Program-made: the position numbers and the translations under genes | The notes under the pieces: model-generated | What the model was told of the DNA's origin: nothing | Seen by the model: only the letters and a program-made list of their open reading frames with translations | The model's database searches: none | In this document: positions 20,435-26,761 of the stretch, one piece after another | Position numbering within the stretch: the stretch's first letter is position 1 | Layout: the number at the start of each line of letters is the position of its first letter | Origin: an uncultured Rikenellaceae bacterium | Lineage (GTDB): Bacteria > Bacteroidota > Bacteroidia > Bacteroidales > Rikenellaceae | Length of the DNA stretch: 64,000 nucleotides | Assembly: GCA_944415565.1 (NCBI GenBank) | Contig: CALYBQ010000002.1 | Coordinates: 62,001 to 126,000 of the forward strand | Direction: 5' to 3'

Positions 20435-20651
20435 ATAACTGTTCTCTTAGGTCAAAAAAATAATTATAACGAGAATCCCAATACTTCCAATCATCAGAAC
20501 CAACAGGATGTAAAGACCTGTGACGAAACAAAAATTCAATCGTAACACTCAACATAAATTCAAGATCGGAAACCAAAACAGGAAAAGTATCAACAACAGA
20601 AGGCATAATTTCAGTTTTTAAGTTAACAAACAGAACAAAATAATTGTTCAT
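20382..20651 (-). CDS. Microvirus small ORF, 89 aa, overlapping VP4
   Basis: 89 residues, no recognised family. The N-terminal half is hydrophobic/aromatic (YFVLFVNLK, FLFRHRSL), followed by an aromatic-rich segment DDWKYWDSRYNYFFDL and an acidic tail. It overlaps the VP4 start by 53 bases in another frame, which is typical of compressed microvirus genomes and supports it as coding. It could be a VP5-like accessory protein or a lysis factor; I cannot tell which. Confidence 0.6.
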   Translation of the reverse strand: MNNYFVLFVNLKTEIMPSVVDTFPVLVSDLEFMLSVTIEFLFRHRSLHPVGSDDWKYWDSRYNYFFDLREQLYGLHKSPTDSESEVPSE

Positions 20652-20696
20652 TGATTTTTATCTATACTTTGGTACAATTAACCAATATCTAGAGTT

Positions 20697-20840
20697 ATGA
20701 TACCTATATTCATGGGACTCGGAGGGCCCGAAATAATATTCCTACTTCTCATTGCATTTATACTAGTAGGATTCTTCTATCTGCTTAAGAAGATAATCTA
20801 TTGGATTGGTGACGCTTTTAGGGGCGGAAGACCCAAATAA
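20697..20840 (+). CDS. Antisense small membrane ORF, 47 aa, TatA-like N-terminus
   Basis: A plus-strand ORF from ATG 20697 (or the ATG at 20712) to TAA 20838-20840, opposite to all other phage genes. The protein starts MIPIFMGLGGPEIIF, continues as a hydrophobic helix (about 13-30), then LLKKIIYWIGDAF as an amphipathic helix and a basic GGRPK tail. The G-G-P-E start and TM-plus-amphipathic layout recall TatA. The first 66 bases lie in the 111-base gap before VP2's end; the last 78 are antisense to VP2. A TATACTTTG box lies upstream but has a 3-base spacing. Chance antisense reading remains possible. Confidence 0.4.
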   Translation: MIPIFMGLGGPEIIFLLLIAFILVGFFYLLKKIIYWIGDAFRGGRPK

Positions 20841-21794
20841 ATCCTTCCAACCACCATACAAACGATTAGAAAAATGTCCCAAAACACTACCGGCCAAAGA
20901 TGGCAATGAACCATCAATAACACCAAATTCCAAAGCATTACGACCTTTCACGTAAGAAATAGCACTATCTCCATAATTACCGAGCAACTTTGAACGGAAG
21001 TCTCTTATCTGGGCTTCCGTTAATTCTATGCCCTTCTTCATGGCTTCCATCTGAACACCCATAACGGCAACTTGTGCGAGACGTTCGGCAAGGTCAGCCT
21101 CTTGCATCTGCTTACGGGTATCATAAGTGCCACGGGCAAAACGAGCATCGGTCATTGCCTTATCAGCTTCCCAAGCATAACGCTCAAGAAGATAGACACC
21201 TTGATTGAAATTCTGCTTAGCCTGCTCAATACTGATAGGGTTCATAGCTTTCTTATAGGCAATATCCAACCCCAAAGCTGTTCCCTCGAGTTTTGCGTTG
21301 TCTCCGTATATCAGATTCAGACGACGCTGGGATTCCATCGAATCGATTTCATAAGGCAATTTACCAGAAACGGCCTCGGCTTGGGCATTGTTCAAATTCT
21401 CACGGGAATGAATCTCATCAATTTCAGCCTCCATACGATGGACGGCAAGCATATTTTCCATGAATCCGCTATGCACACTCACACGTCCAGCCGAGGGGTC
21501 ACCGGGAACACTCGAAAGCTCACCGGCATTCGTAATATTACCGCCTTGAGAATACATGAGACCAACAGACAATCCTGCATCCTGCAAACGCTTTTTCTGA
21601 TTGATAGGGAGGTTATACTCATTCTGTTTGTTCCAGAAATCAAGTTGACGGGCATACTGAGCCTTTGCGAGCTTCTCGGCCTTACGGGCCGACATTCCTC
21701 CGGCAATACCTCCGGTTACAAGGCTGGCAACATCTCCGATAGCACCAGCAGCTACGCCAGTCATAGCATCTTCAAACTTTCCCATTTCATTCAT
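20763..21794 (-). CDS. Microvirus DNA pilot protein VP2
   Basis: 343 residues. VP2 (phiX174 H-like) is the minor capsid protein that escorts DNA into the host. A Gly/Ala-rich hydrophobic N-terminus (TGVAAGAIGDVASLV then GGIAGGMSARKAEK), the motif WNKQNEYNLPINQKKRLQDA, and GLMYSQGGNI are typical of VP2, followed by a long helical, Gln/Ala/Glu-rich middle suited to a tube-forming coiled coil. A second ATG three codons in is an alternative start. The 88-base gap before it is filled by a large inverted-repeat structure. Confidence 0.9.
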   Translation of the reverse strand: MNEMGKFEDAMTGVAAGAIGDVASLVTGGIAGGMSARKAEKLAKAQYARQLDFWNKQNEYNLPINQKKRLQDAGLSVGLMYSQGGNITNAGELSSVPGDPSAGRVSVHSGFMENMLAVHRMEAEIDEIHSRENLNNAQAEAVSGKLPYEIDSMESQRRLNLIYGDNAKLEGTALGLDIAYKKAMNPISIEQAKQNFNQGVYLLERYAWEADKAMTDARFARGTYDTRKQMQEADLAERLAQVAVMGVQMEAMKKGIELTEAQIRDFRSKLLGNYGDSAISYVKGRNALEFGVIDGSLPSLAGSVLGHFSNRLYGGWKDLFGSSAPKSVTNPIDYLLKQIEESY

Positions 21795-21805
21795 TTTTTA
21801 ATTGA

Positions 21806-21879
21806 GGACGGGGGAGCACGACAGCGTTGGTACGCGTCTGGCATACGTTGTCAAGTAGGAGTATGCCGCTCCCCCGTCC
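21806..21879. repeat. Branched inverted-repeat structure between VP3-like and VP2 genes
   Basis: A perfect 12-bp GC-rich outer stem (21806-21817 with 21868-21879) encloses a perfect 7-bp stem (21840-21846 with 21861-21867, loop 14) and a small 4-bp hairpin (21824-21827 with 21832-21835), giving a T-shaped fold. It fills almost the entire gap between the VP3-like stop and the VP2 start. No T-run follows on the minus strand, so it is not a simple terminator. Origin, packaging or mRNA-processing roles are possible. Confidence 0.75.
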
Positions 21880-21882
21880 AGG

Positions 21883-22230
21883 TTATTCATTTGACGAACC
21901 TTGCGGTTCGGTTTTACCAGTCTCTTCAGAGACCTGTTCGTCTTCAGTAGATGACGCAGAAACCTCTGCGTTTTTCAACTTCTGAAGTTGCGAAGCAGTG
22001 AATCCGGCTTCGGCTTTCTCGGCCAAACCGAAAAGGTCGGTCCGAATATCGCTATTCGGGTCAACCTCAAAAGATTCATCTTCGTCATAAACCAATGGAT
22101 TAATACCCATTTCGGGCGATACACCTTGTTCCATAGCTCGAACAATAACATCCGAAAGACGTTCACCGGGATATGTAGGAGGATCAAGCTCAACAGGTGT
22201 GTTAAGATTCTGCAACTTTATATATTTCAT
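21883..22230 (-). CDS. Microvirus VP3-like internal scaffolding protein (probable)
   Basis: 115 residues, hydrophilic. The segment DPNSDIRTDLFGLAEKAEAG resembles the conserved DxRTD block of gokushovirus-type VP3 scaffolds; the C-terminus is acidic, Ser/Glu-rich and probably disordered. Scaffold proteins are transient parts of the procapsid. Position between VP1 and VP2 fits a structural role. Identification rests on one short motif and context, so moderate confidence. Confidence 0.6.
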   Translation of the reverse strand: MKYIKLQNLNTPVELDPPTYPGERLSDVIVRAMEQGVSPEMGINPLVYDEDESFEVDPNSDIRTDLFGLAEKAEAGFTASQLQKLKNAEVSASSTEDEQVSEETGKTEPQGSSNE

Positions 22231-22231
22231 G

Positions 22232-22252
22232 ATTTTAAACTGCGTTTAAAAT
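22232..22252. repeat. 9-bp hairpin just before the VP3-like start codon
   Basis: ATTTTAAAC (22232-22240) and GTTTAAAAT (22244-22252) form a perfect inverted repeat with loop TGC, ending one base before the VP3-like ATG (on the minus strand). It could hide or expose that translation start. Confidence 0.65.
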
Positions 22253-22306
22253 GGTTACACACGCGCGCGCACGCGAGACACGCGCACACGCGTGCGTAAC
22301 GACCAT
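22251..22306. repeat. Alternating purine-pyrimidine imperfect palindrome
   Basis: Two arms (22251-22275, 22281-22306) of CG/CA repeats pair with a few mismatches (shared ATGG, TTAC, CACGCG blocks). Almost the whole stretch alternates purine and pyrimidine, giving Z-DNA and hairpin potential. It lies in the 177-base gap between the VP1 stop and the VP3-like start, next to the 9-bp hairpin. Confidence 0.7.
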
Positions 22307-22407
22307 TATTTGACATGTTAAGAACGAAATCACGTCCAACAAACTCAGAGCACTCTGATACGTCTCTTTGGGAGCAAAATTTACAGGGCTCTTTGCCTGC
22401 GGCGCTT

Positions 22408-24123
22408 TTATAGATGTGGCATCACACGTTTGGAGATAGCACGTTTCGTAATAATATCGAATTTAAACTGACACCAGAAGTTATGTGCATACTCATCCGA
22501 ATCTGCGAAACACTGATTAAACATTTCCGGATTAATATAGGAACTACCTCCGACAGCTTTAGGGACCAATTCTCCATCTGGACCTTTTACAAAACCGAAA
22601 CGACGAGCCAATACCATAAACATAGTACTGTCAGGCTGGGCAAATGTACCATGCAACTGATTCGTATTCGTCATCCACTCGGTATACGCTGGTTGCTTAC
22701 CAATAGCATCAAGTGCAGACGGATAACCATCTTCATCAACAGGCGTCAACGCACTATAAAAATCATCGACAAGCAAATCTTGAAATCCTATATTATCCAT
22801 CTCCGGAACATGCCAATCCGACAGAGAAGTCAACTGCATTCCATGCCGAATACCTTGGAAATAATCAACACGAGGAATAATGGACATAATCGCCATGATA
22901 TAACCATGCTCTTGACAATAATAACGAACATCACGACCACCTGTAAAACCGAGACCACGACCGCCAAGTGTCCCAAGGGGATCCTTTTCAGAACCGGGAG
23001 CAGTCTGTATCACATCATCAAAAGTCAACTCAAAAGAACGGGACGCAATAAACTCGGGAACTTCTCCAAGCGGTTTATAACTCGCACCATACTGCGAAAG
23101 CAACCAAGCATCATAAGTACTACCAGCAACCGCAGTTTTCAGAAGCATGTTATTAAGATGGTTAGCAAAACGTATAGCGTCAATAGTCATAGTACCCAAA
23201 GAGCCCGAAACCGCAACATTTATCGAGCTGGAGACAGATACATTACTATAAGTAGACGAATTCAACCAAACACTAAAACGGTCAGGTAAATAAGTACGAC
23301 AACAAAGACCCCCATTAGGAGCATGAGAAAAACCAACAAATTGCTTGTTCAAATTATTCCAAACCGTTGTCTGAGGAACAAAATTACCGGAACCTGTACC
23401 TGAGGTATAATCCAAAAACTCCAAAGGAACATTATAAGGCTGACCCAAATTCTGATAAAGCCATGATTCTATAGTAGACAACTCTCCAGAACCAAGAACC
23501 GCACGCTGCTTAAAACCGGGACGATCTCCAGGAGTATAAAGAGCAGAAACACCATAAACAGAAAAATATTGCTCTTGCTGATTGGCATAATAATTATAAA
23601 AGATATTATAATATCCCAACCAAGGATTAGCAGTAAAAACACGCACTTTATATCCCTGATCTCCTACACCCTCACTATTACAAACCAAACGAGGCAAACC
23701 AAGATAATGGAGCAAAGAAGTTTCATGAACACCTATATCTCCAGCAAGTACAATAGGCCGAACAGTATCGGGGGTCTCCAAATTTTTCGTATCTCCCTGA
23801 CACCATTTAATAATAGGGAATTTAACATTCTCCGGTTTTAAATTACGAATATTACCATGTAAGCCACGATTATACAAACGAACAGGATTAAAAAAGAAAT
23901 CAACTTGCACCTTAAAAGAACCCATCAAAGGGCCTTGCAACGGCAAAGTCTTAACGAGAGCCGACATACGTATACGCCAATCGTCCGCAGCCTGTGCGGG
24001 CTCATTCATAATAGGAATAAGCACACCGGGCAACGCCGAAAAGCGATTTATAAACGAAAGATTAACATTTGACCGCTTAGGTTTATCAATCTCCGCAACG
24101 GGCATAAATGAAGCAGTAGCCAT
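22408..24123 (-). CDS. Microvirus major capsid protein VP1
   Basis: 571 residues, building the T=1 capsid. The N-terminus matches the family pattern of a lead (FMPVAEIDKPKRSNVNLSF), then LPGVLIPIMNEPAQA, RIRMSALVKTLPLQGPLMG and VDFFFNPVRLYN, which correspond to the F-protein core strands. The middle carries the insertion expected of gokushovirus/alpavirus-type capsids; the C-terminus contains the basic KFDIITKRAISKRVMP. Length fits Gokushovirinae (about 530-570) better than the longer Alpavirinae capsids. It starts 2 bases after the basic small ORF. Confidence 0.93.
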   Translation of the reverse strand: MATASFMPVAEIDKPKRSNVNLSFINRFSALPGVLIPIMNEPAQAADDWRIRMSALVKTLPLQGPLMGSFKVQVDFFFNPVRLYNRGLHGNIRNLKPENVKFPIIKWCQGDTKNLETPDTVRPIVLAGDIGVHETSLLHYLGLPRLVCNSEGVGDQGYKVRVFTANPWLGYYNIFYNYYANQQEQYFSVYGVSALYTPGDRPGFKQRAVLGSGELSTIESWLYQNLGQPYNVPLEFLDYTSGTGSGNFVPQTTVWNNLNKQFVGFSHAPNGGLCCRTYLPDRFSVWLNSSTYSNVSVSSSINVAVSGSLGTMTIDAIRFANHLNNMLLKTAVAGSTYDAWLLSQYGASYKPLGEVPEFIASRSFELTFDDVIQTAPGSEKDPLGTLGGRGLGFTGGRDVRYYCQEHGYIMAIMSIIPRVDYFQGIRHGMQLTSLSDWHVPEMDNIGFQDLLVDDFYSALTPVDEDGYPSALDAIGKQPAYTEWMTNTNQLHGTFAQPDSTMFMVLARRFGFVKGPDGELVPKAVGGSSYINPEMFNQCFADSDEYAHNFWCQFKFDIITKRAISKRVMPHL

Positions 24124-24125
24124 AA

Positions 24126-24200
24126 CTATCTACGATTTCCACCAATTATAAACTTCATTGTTTTCTTACCTCCACGAGGTTTACGATTCTTTTCCATCAT
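24126..24200 (-). CDS. 24-residue basic peptide, J-like DNA packaging protein (candidate)
   Basis: Translates as MMEKNRKPRGGKKT then MKFIIGGNRR: ten Lys/Arg in 24 residues. It overlaps the end of the 129-residue ORF by 20 bases and ends 2 bases before the VP1 ATG. In phiX174, gene J, a small basic DNA-binding peptide of the virion, lies just upstream of the capsid gene F, so size, charge and position all match J. It is too short to prove by homology. The second ATG is an equally good start. Confidence 0.6.
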   Translation of the reverse strand: MMEKNRKPRGGKKTMKFIIGGNRR

Positions 24201-24570
24201 CTTCTGTTTTTTGAGATTCTTGTTGTGACTTCATTTCCAAGTCACGAAAAACGCCATAAAGACAAAGTATCAGATGAACAGGATGTTCCTTGACATAATT
24301 AACAGCAGAAGCAACGTCATCAAACCAAAGAGGAAAAAGACGATAAGTACCATAACAAACAGTACACTTGCCAAAAGTGTCAGAACCTTCCTTATTATCG
24401 AAAGAAACGGTAAGCATGTTATCCTGCAAAAACCTAACAGACTTATCGTCAGGACGAGCACGGTTAACCATATCTTCAAGTGATGAACCTTGATTACCTT
24501 TTACATTGGTATTTGCGGTGATATTGATATTATTATTCGTCACCTTGTTTTTTACTCTTTTCTGTGCCAT
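24181..24570 (-). CDS. Microvirus ORF, 129 aa, unknown function
   Basis: 129 residues with a basic start MAQKRVKNKVTNNN, an Asn/Thr-rich linker (about 10-30), and a compact middle containing FGKCTVCYGTYRLFPLWFDD (a CxxC pair) and a hydrophobic segment HPVHLILCLYGVF, ending in a charged KSQQESQKTEDDGKES tail. No family recognised. It overlaps both the preceding 50-residue ORF (38 bases) and the basic J-like ORF (20 bases). Perhaps a VP5-like or other nonstructural phage protein. Confidence 0.7.
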   Translation of the reverse strand: MAQKRVKNKVTNNNINITANTNVKGNQGSSLEDMVNRARPDDKSVRFLQDNMLTVSFDNKEGSDTFGKCTVCYGTYRLFPLWFDDVASAVNYVKEHPVHLILCLYGVFRDLEMKSQQESQKTEDDGKES

Positions 24571-24685
24571 TTTTTAAATGATTTAATGAATCCGCACTTA
24601 CAGGCGGAATCGGAATTAATGAACAACTATAAACGAACAGACAGTTATCACACTGTCCGAGACCAGAACACGTATGTTCCGACAT
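24533..24685 (-). CDS. Microvirus Cys-rich small ORF, 50 aa
   Basis: Starts MSEHTCSGLGQCDNC and continues FVYSCSLIPIPPVSADS with a Lys-rich end. Four Cys, including a CxxC, could bind metal. It begins 8 bases after the stop of the 27-residue ORF and overlaps the 129-residue ORF by 38 bases; without it this compact genome would have a 123-base gap. An upstream ATG at 24718 would extend it by 11 residues. No family recognised. Confidence 0.4.
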   Translation of the reverse strand: MSEHTCSGLGQCDNCLFVYSCSLIPIPPVSADSLNHLKNGTEKSKKQGDE

Positions 24686-24693
24686 AACGCGAG

Positions 24694-24777
24694 TTAAAAT
24701 CCGCTTGCGCCGAACCATGCAGCAATTGCTGTGAAAACAGCTTTACAAATCTGAATCAACAAATCTTTCCAATTCAT
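24694..24777 (-). CDS. 27-residue hydrophobic peptide at the head of the phage operon
   Basis: Translates as MNWKDLLIQICKAVF then TAIAAWFGASGF, a single amphipathic/hydrophobic helix. Similar very short proteins with an N-terminal Lys and an ILxxIxTAIAA-like core occur in Bacteroidetes mobile elements (recalled pattern, not a search). It is the first ORF after the phage promoter-like box, 51 bases inside the right att site. A membrane or lysis role is possible; phiX174 lysis protein E is also a small membrane protein. Confidence 0.45.
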   Translation of the reverse strand: MNWKDLLIQICKAVFTAIAAWFGASGF

Positions 24778-24821
24778 AGGCTTAAAGTTTAAATATGTGA
24801 AACATGAACAACACAATTTTA

Positions 24822-24829
24822 CAAAATTA
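24822..24829 (-). promoter_or_regulatory. -7 box of the prophage operon, touching the att site
   Basis: On the minus strand TAATTTTG matches TAnnTTTG exactly. It abuts the first base of the right dif-like repeat, so any -33 element must lie inside or beyond the att site. It is 45 bases upstream of the 27-residue ORF. Confidence 0.5.
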
Positions 24830-24857
24830 ACCAGACATAATTTATATTATGTAAAAT
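24829..24857. other. Right dif-like attachment site of the prophage
   Basis: AACCAGACATAATTT (shared with the left site) continues as ATATTATGTAAAAT. ACATAA-TTTATA-TTATG has the 6-base centre of a canonical dif and is close to E. coli dif. The shared XerC-like arm plus this host-side XerD-like arm would reconstitute a full dif after precise excision. Confidence 0.78.
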
Positions 24858-24903
24858 AAATATTTATTTAAATACCCTATTTTATATTTAGCACATAATA
24901 GCG

Positions 24904-24911
24904 TACATTTG
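24904..24911 (+). promoter_or_regulatory. -7 promoter box for znuA
   Basis: TACATTTG matches the consensus exactly, 26 bases upstream of the znuA start and just outside the prophage. Confidence 0.55.
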
Positions 24912-24937
24912 TTATTCAAGTAAAAGTCATTTATCAG

Positions 24938-25837
24938 ATGAATAATAAACAGAAAGTATTTACAGTCATTGCGGCAATTGTCATCGGAACTACCTTAACA
25001 TGGTACCTACAGGTGTATCGAAAGAAGCAACACGCAACCAAGCATGCAAAAGAATTTATAGCCACAATACCTCCGGTAAAATTCATTGTGCAGCAGATTG
25101 TTAGAGATGACTTCAAGATCACGACCCTATTACCGGAAGGCGCATCTCCAGAGACATACGAACCGACACCGAAACAAATATCATCATCATCCAAAGCTGA
25201 AATCATCTTCGCCACAGGCTTGATAGATTTCGAAAAGACATTGACAGATAAAATTGCGCACAATACCAATGCTTCAATCGCAATACTATCTAAAAACATC
25301 GCCCTAAAAGAAGGAGAATGCACCAATACACACGCTGGAGACTCTCAGCAGCATAATCATGGCATCGACCCACATATCTGGACATCTGTGCGCTGTCTGA
25401 AAATTATGGCTGACAATGCCTACGTCAACATTAAAGCCCTCTACCCCGATTCATCCAAGTATTTCGACAACTACCTAAACCTTATAAGAGAGCTTGACAC
25501 AGCAGACTCGGCCGTTAGGGATCTTATAAAAGAATCAGACATAAAGTATTTCTTAATATACCACCCGGCATTATCCTATTATGCTGACGATTACAATATC
25601 ACCCAAGTATCAATAGAGCACGAAGGGAAAGAGCCTACAGCAGACCATATAGCATCCATCATCAAACAGGCCAAACAGGACTCGGTACACACCATACTTT
25701 ACCAGAAACAACTAAATCAATCGGTCGTAATGACAGCTGCCGAAGACATAGGAGCTACCCCTGTCGCTTTCGACCCGCTCGCAGAAAACGTGATTCAAAA
25801 TTTATTATGGGTAACGGAAACAATAACTCGTCGGTAG
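24938..25837 (+). CDS. znuA: Zinc/manganese ABC transporter, solute-binding protein (ZnuA-like)
   Basis: A 299-residue cluster 9 metal-binding protein that would capture Zn2+ or Mn2+ outside the inner membrane. A hydrophobic N-terminal anchor or signal (about 6-25) is seen, without a lipobox. A His-rich segment THAGDSQQHNHG is followed by GIDPHIW and later YHPALSYYADDY, positions of metal-ligand His in the family. It overlaps the ATPase gene by 31 bases or 1 base, depending on that start. Confidence 0.88.
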   Translation: MNNKQKVFTVIAAIVIGTTLTWYLQVYRKKQHATKHAKEFIATIPPVKFIVQQIVRDDFKITTLLPEGASPETYEPTPKQISSSSKAEIIFATGLIDFEKTLTDKIAHNTNASIAILSKNIALKEGECTNTHAGDSQQHNHGIDPHIWTSVRCLKIMADNAYVNIKALYPDSSKYFDNYLNLIRELDTADSAVRDLIKESDIKYFLIYHPALSYYADDYNITQVSIEHEGKEPTADHIASIIKQAKQDSVHTILYQKQLNQSVVMTAAEDIGATPVAFDPLAENVIQNLLWVTETITRR

Positions 25838-26583
25838 TGTCAGCAAATTATATTAATATAGAGGACCTGTCAGTTTTCTATGAAGATAAAGAAGTACTGA
25901 AAGATGTGCATCTCACCGTTTATTCTGACGATTTCATCGGCGTTATCGGACCAAACGGTGGCGGCAAAACGACACTCGTGAAAGCTATTCTTGGGTTGGT
26001 CCCCTACTGTGGCAAGGTCACTTTTGCGCCGGAAATTATGGAAAACGGAAAACCGAAGATAGGCTATCTCCCACAACTCAATGAATTTGACAATGCTTTT
26101 CCTCTGTCGATTCTTGATGTGGTCGCTTCCGGCCTGCAAAGACAAGGACGCATCAAATTCGGAAAGAAAGACTACGAACTCGCGACACGATTACTTGAAA
26201 AAATAGGAATCGCCCATATTGCAGCCAAACCAGTCGGCAGCGTATCCGGAGGAGAGATGCAACGCGCCCTACTCTGCCGCGCAATCATATCGGAACCGAA
26301 ACTCCTGATTCTTGACGAACCGGCCAATTTCGTAGATAACAAATTCGAAAAAGAGCTCTACGAAATACTGAAGGAATTGAACAAGGAGATGGCGATCATT
26401 ATGGTTTCGCACGACATCGGAACGATCACTACGGTTGTCAAAAATATTGTCTGTGTCAACCGATGCGTACACCGACACGAGTCAAATCATATCACTCCGG
26501 AACAACTGAAAAACTACGATTGCCCGATACAAGTCATAACCCACGGCGAAGTTCCACATACCGTCTTGGAAGCCCACAATTAA
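25807..26583 (+). CDS. znuC: Metal ABC transporter ATP-binding protein (ZnuC-like)
   Basis: 258 residues. Walker A GPNGGGKTTL, signature VSGGEMQRALLCRA, Walker B LLILDEPANFVD and the switch His in MVSHDIG are all present. The closest family is the zinc/manganese group. The ATG at 25807 overlaps znuA by 31 bases; a GTG at 25837 (TAGTG overlap, giving a start near SANYINIEDLSV) would fit the family N-terminus better. No permease gene follows: a terminator and an opposite-strand gene come next. Confidence 0.88.
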   Translation: MGNGNNNSSVVSANYINIEDLSVFYEDKEVLKDVHLTVYSDDFIGVIGPNGGGKTTLVKAILGLVPYCGKVTFAPEIMENGKPKIGYLPQLNEFDNAFPLSILDVVASGLQRQGRIKFGKKDYELATRLLEKIGIAHIAAKPVGSVSGGEMQRALLCRAIISEPKLLILDEPANFVDNKFEKELYEILKELNKEMAIIMVSHDIGTITTVVKNIVCVNRCVHRHESNHITPEQLKNYDCPIQVITHGEVPHTVLEAHN

Positions 26584-26700
26584 ATTGCGACAAACTAATA
26601 TTCAAACTTCGACGCATCTGATTAAAACAGAACGAACTGACCAAGGCAATATTGACGCCAACAAATGATGTCCAAACGCCCAAACCAATCGCCACAGAAT

Positions 26701-26747
26701 ACAATACAAGAAGCGGTCAAAATTTATTTGACCGCTTCTTTTATTGT
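26701..26747. terminator. Bidirectional intrinsic terminator
   Basis: A 21-bp stem with one mismatch (26701-26721 with 26727-26747, loop attta), GC core AAGCGGTCAAA and flanking A/T runs, between the converging znuC and the 93-residue gene. Confidence 0.88.
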
Positions 26748-26761
26748 ATAGCACTTCATTC

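Larger units (their letters stand above)
19392..24843 (-). mobile_element. Microviridae prophage inserted at a dif-like site
   Basis: A 5.44-kb unit (repeat to repeat) bounded by dif-like sites with a 15-bp direct repeat. It carries VP4, VP2, a VP3-like gene and VP1 on the minus strand with small ORFs packed between, the gene set and size of a complete microvirus (family range about 4.4-6.3 kb). There is no integrase gene. Temperate microviruses of Bacteroidetes and enterobacteria are known to integrate at dif using host XerC/XerD, which fits here. All main ORFs are intact, so it could be inducible (inference). Confidence 0.92.

Noticed and set aside
24686..24718. Longer start (61 aa) for the Cys-rich small phage ORF
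   Set aside because: It would overlap the 27-residue ORF; the internal ATG at 24683-24685 starts 8 bases after that ORF and fits the compact layout better.
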